Shown here in pieces: positions 63,741-64,000 of a stretch of DNA of 64,000 bases. The translations under genes and the position numbers were made by a program. The notes beneath the pieces were generated by a model. The model was not told the origin of the DNA. It worked only from the letters and a program-made list of their open reading frames with translations, and ran no database searches. Numbering within the stretch: position 1 is the first letter of the stretch; the number at the start of each line of letters is the position of its first letter. Source of the stretch: JTS-RE37 sp041744575 (GTDB lineage: Bacteria; Bacteroidota; Bacteroidia; Flavobacteriales; Flavobacteriaceae); contig JBGTKP010000049.1 in the NCBI GenBank assembly GCA_041744575.1, positions 1-64,000 of the forward strand, in the 5' to 3' direction.

Positions 63741-64000
63741 TTGAAAAGAAGAAGATTTGTACGTAACAGTGTTTTGCTTGGCATGTCTGCCGCCATTGGA
63801 GCGGACATCGTCTATGGAAACCTGATGCCTGAAGGCTACCTTCCACTTGGGTTACAGGGAGAGGACCCCTTCAAATTGTTCAGCAAGGACAAAGAGATGG
63901 TCCTTTTAAATGACAAGCCCTGGAATATGGAAGCGAAAGCCCACTTACTCAATGACAGGGTTACCCCGAATAAATACATGTTCATCCGCAATAACGGACT
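63741..64000 (+). CDS. Tat-exported sulfite oxidase-like molybdoenzyme (partial)
   Basis: The gene starts with TTG at 63741 and runs off the right edge with 86 residues visible. The first residues KRRRFVRNSVLLG form a twin-arginine export signal. The mature start has PWNMEAKAHLLNDRVTPNKY and then FIRNNG, matching the beginning of sulfite oxidase/sulfite dehydrogenase molybdopterin domains. It should oxidise sulfite or a similar substrate in the periplasm. The molybdopterin-binding cysteine lies beyond the window, so the activity is inferred. There is no ATG in frame near the start. Confidence 0.82.
   Translation, partial: MKRRRFVRNSVLLGMSAAIGADIVYGNLMPEGYLPLGLQGEDPFKLFSKDKEMVLLNDKPWNMEAKAHLLNDRVTPNKYMFIRNNG

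Overview
The window is chromosomal DNA from a Bacteroidota bacterium, most likely a marine or soil member of the family Flavobacteriaceae. This rests on several things: a TonB receptor with a carboxypeptidase-like N-terminal domain, a C-terminal type IX secretion sorting domain, an imelysin/DUF4856/HTTM lipoprotein cluster, an ExbB-ExbD-ExbD set, few Shine-Dalgarno sequences, and promoter-like TAnnTTTG elements close to start codons. No organism name can be read from the sequence.

Layout. (1) 1-1710: the right end of an integrated element that lies mostly to the left of the window. It has the last codons of a probable HAD phosphatase, a tyrosine recombinase, and the 3' part of a tRNA-Leu(UAG) that marks its attachment site. 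(2) 1.9-5.0 kb: one intact MacB/FtsX-type permease between two decayed relatives. (3) 5-10.3 kb: a LOV-like PAS protein, a broken outer-membrane barrel, a secreted serine beta-lactamase-like hydrolase with a barrel partner, a membrane LytTR regulator and a CPBP protease. (4) 10.8-17.1 kb: a tight four-gene cluster (DUF4856 lipoprotein, imelysin lipoprotein, HTTM membrane protein, TonB-dependent receptor), probably for iron-related uptake. (5) 17.4-23.6 kb: a multi-PAS histidine kinase, a large-subunit KatE catalase and a ferritin-like DUF892 protein with a histone-like tail. (6) 23.6-28 kb: a VOC/DoxX/SRPBCC operon opposite a GlxA-type AraC regulator, then an SdiA-regulated-type propeller and a DUF899 protein. 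(7) 28.3-35.6 kb: an intact tRNA-Leu(CAG) followed by a visibly A+T-rich, partly decayed island with an intact and a dead YdjC-like deacetylase, a SulP transporter plus beta-carbonic anhydrase with a divergent TetR regulator, and a truncated integrase related to the one at the left edge. (8) 35.6-42.3 kb: DoxX protein, T9SS-secreted multidomain protein, a 42-residue membrane protein, sugar porter, small lipoprotein and Kdo transferase. (9) 42.4-46.3 kb: sugar aminotransferase, UDP-glucose epimerase, amidohydrolase and a small conserved protein. (10) 46.6-53.4 kb: 2-oxoglutarate dehydrogenase E1 and E2, a retropepsin-like protease, TatD and asparaginase. (11) 53.5-57.5 kb: tRNA-Ser(GGA), then an ExbB/membrane protein/ExbD/ExbD operon and a PorT-like barrel. 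(12) 57.5-64 kb: membrane protein, sigma-54, AsnRS, MMPL/RND exporter and the start of a Tat-exported sulfite-oxidase-like molybdoenzyme.

How the parts fit. The outer-membrane receptor at 14.6 kb needs the energy-coupling type of complex that the ExbB/ExbD genes at 54-57 kb encode. The SulP, carbonic anhydrase and TetR genes look like a self-contained bicarbonate import and interconversion cassette carried by the tRNA-linked island. SucA/SucB, AsnS, RpoN, TatD and WaaA are ordinary core genes. The most unusual parts are the tRNA-Leu-linked integration scars, the bicarbonate island, the imelysin/HTTM/TonB operon and the array of decaying genes in the first 35 kb.
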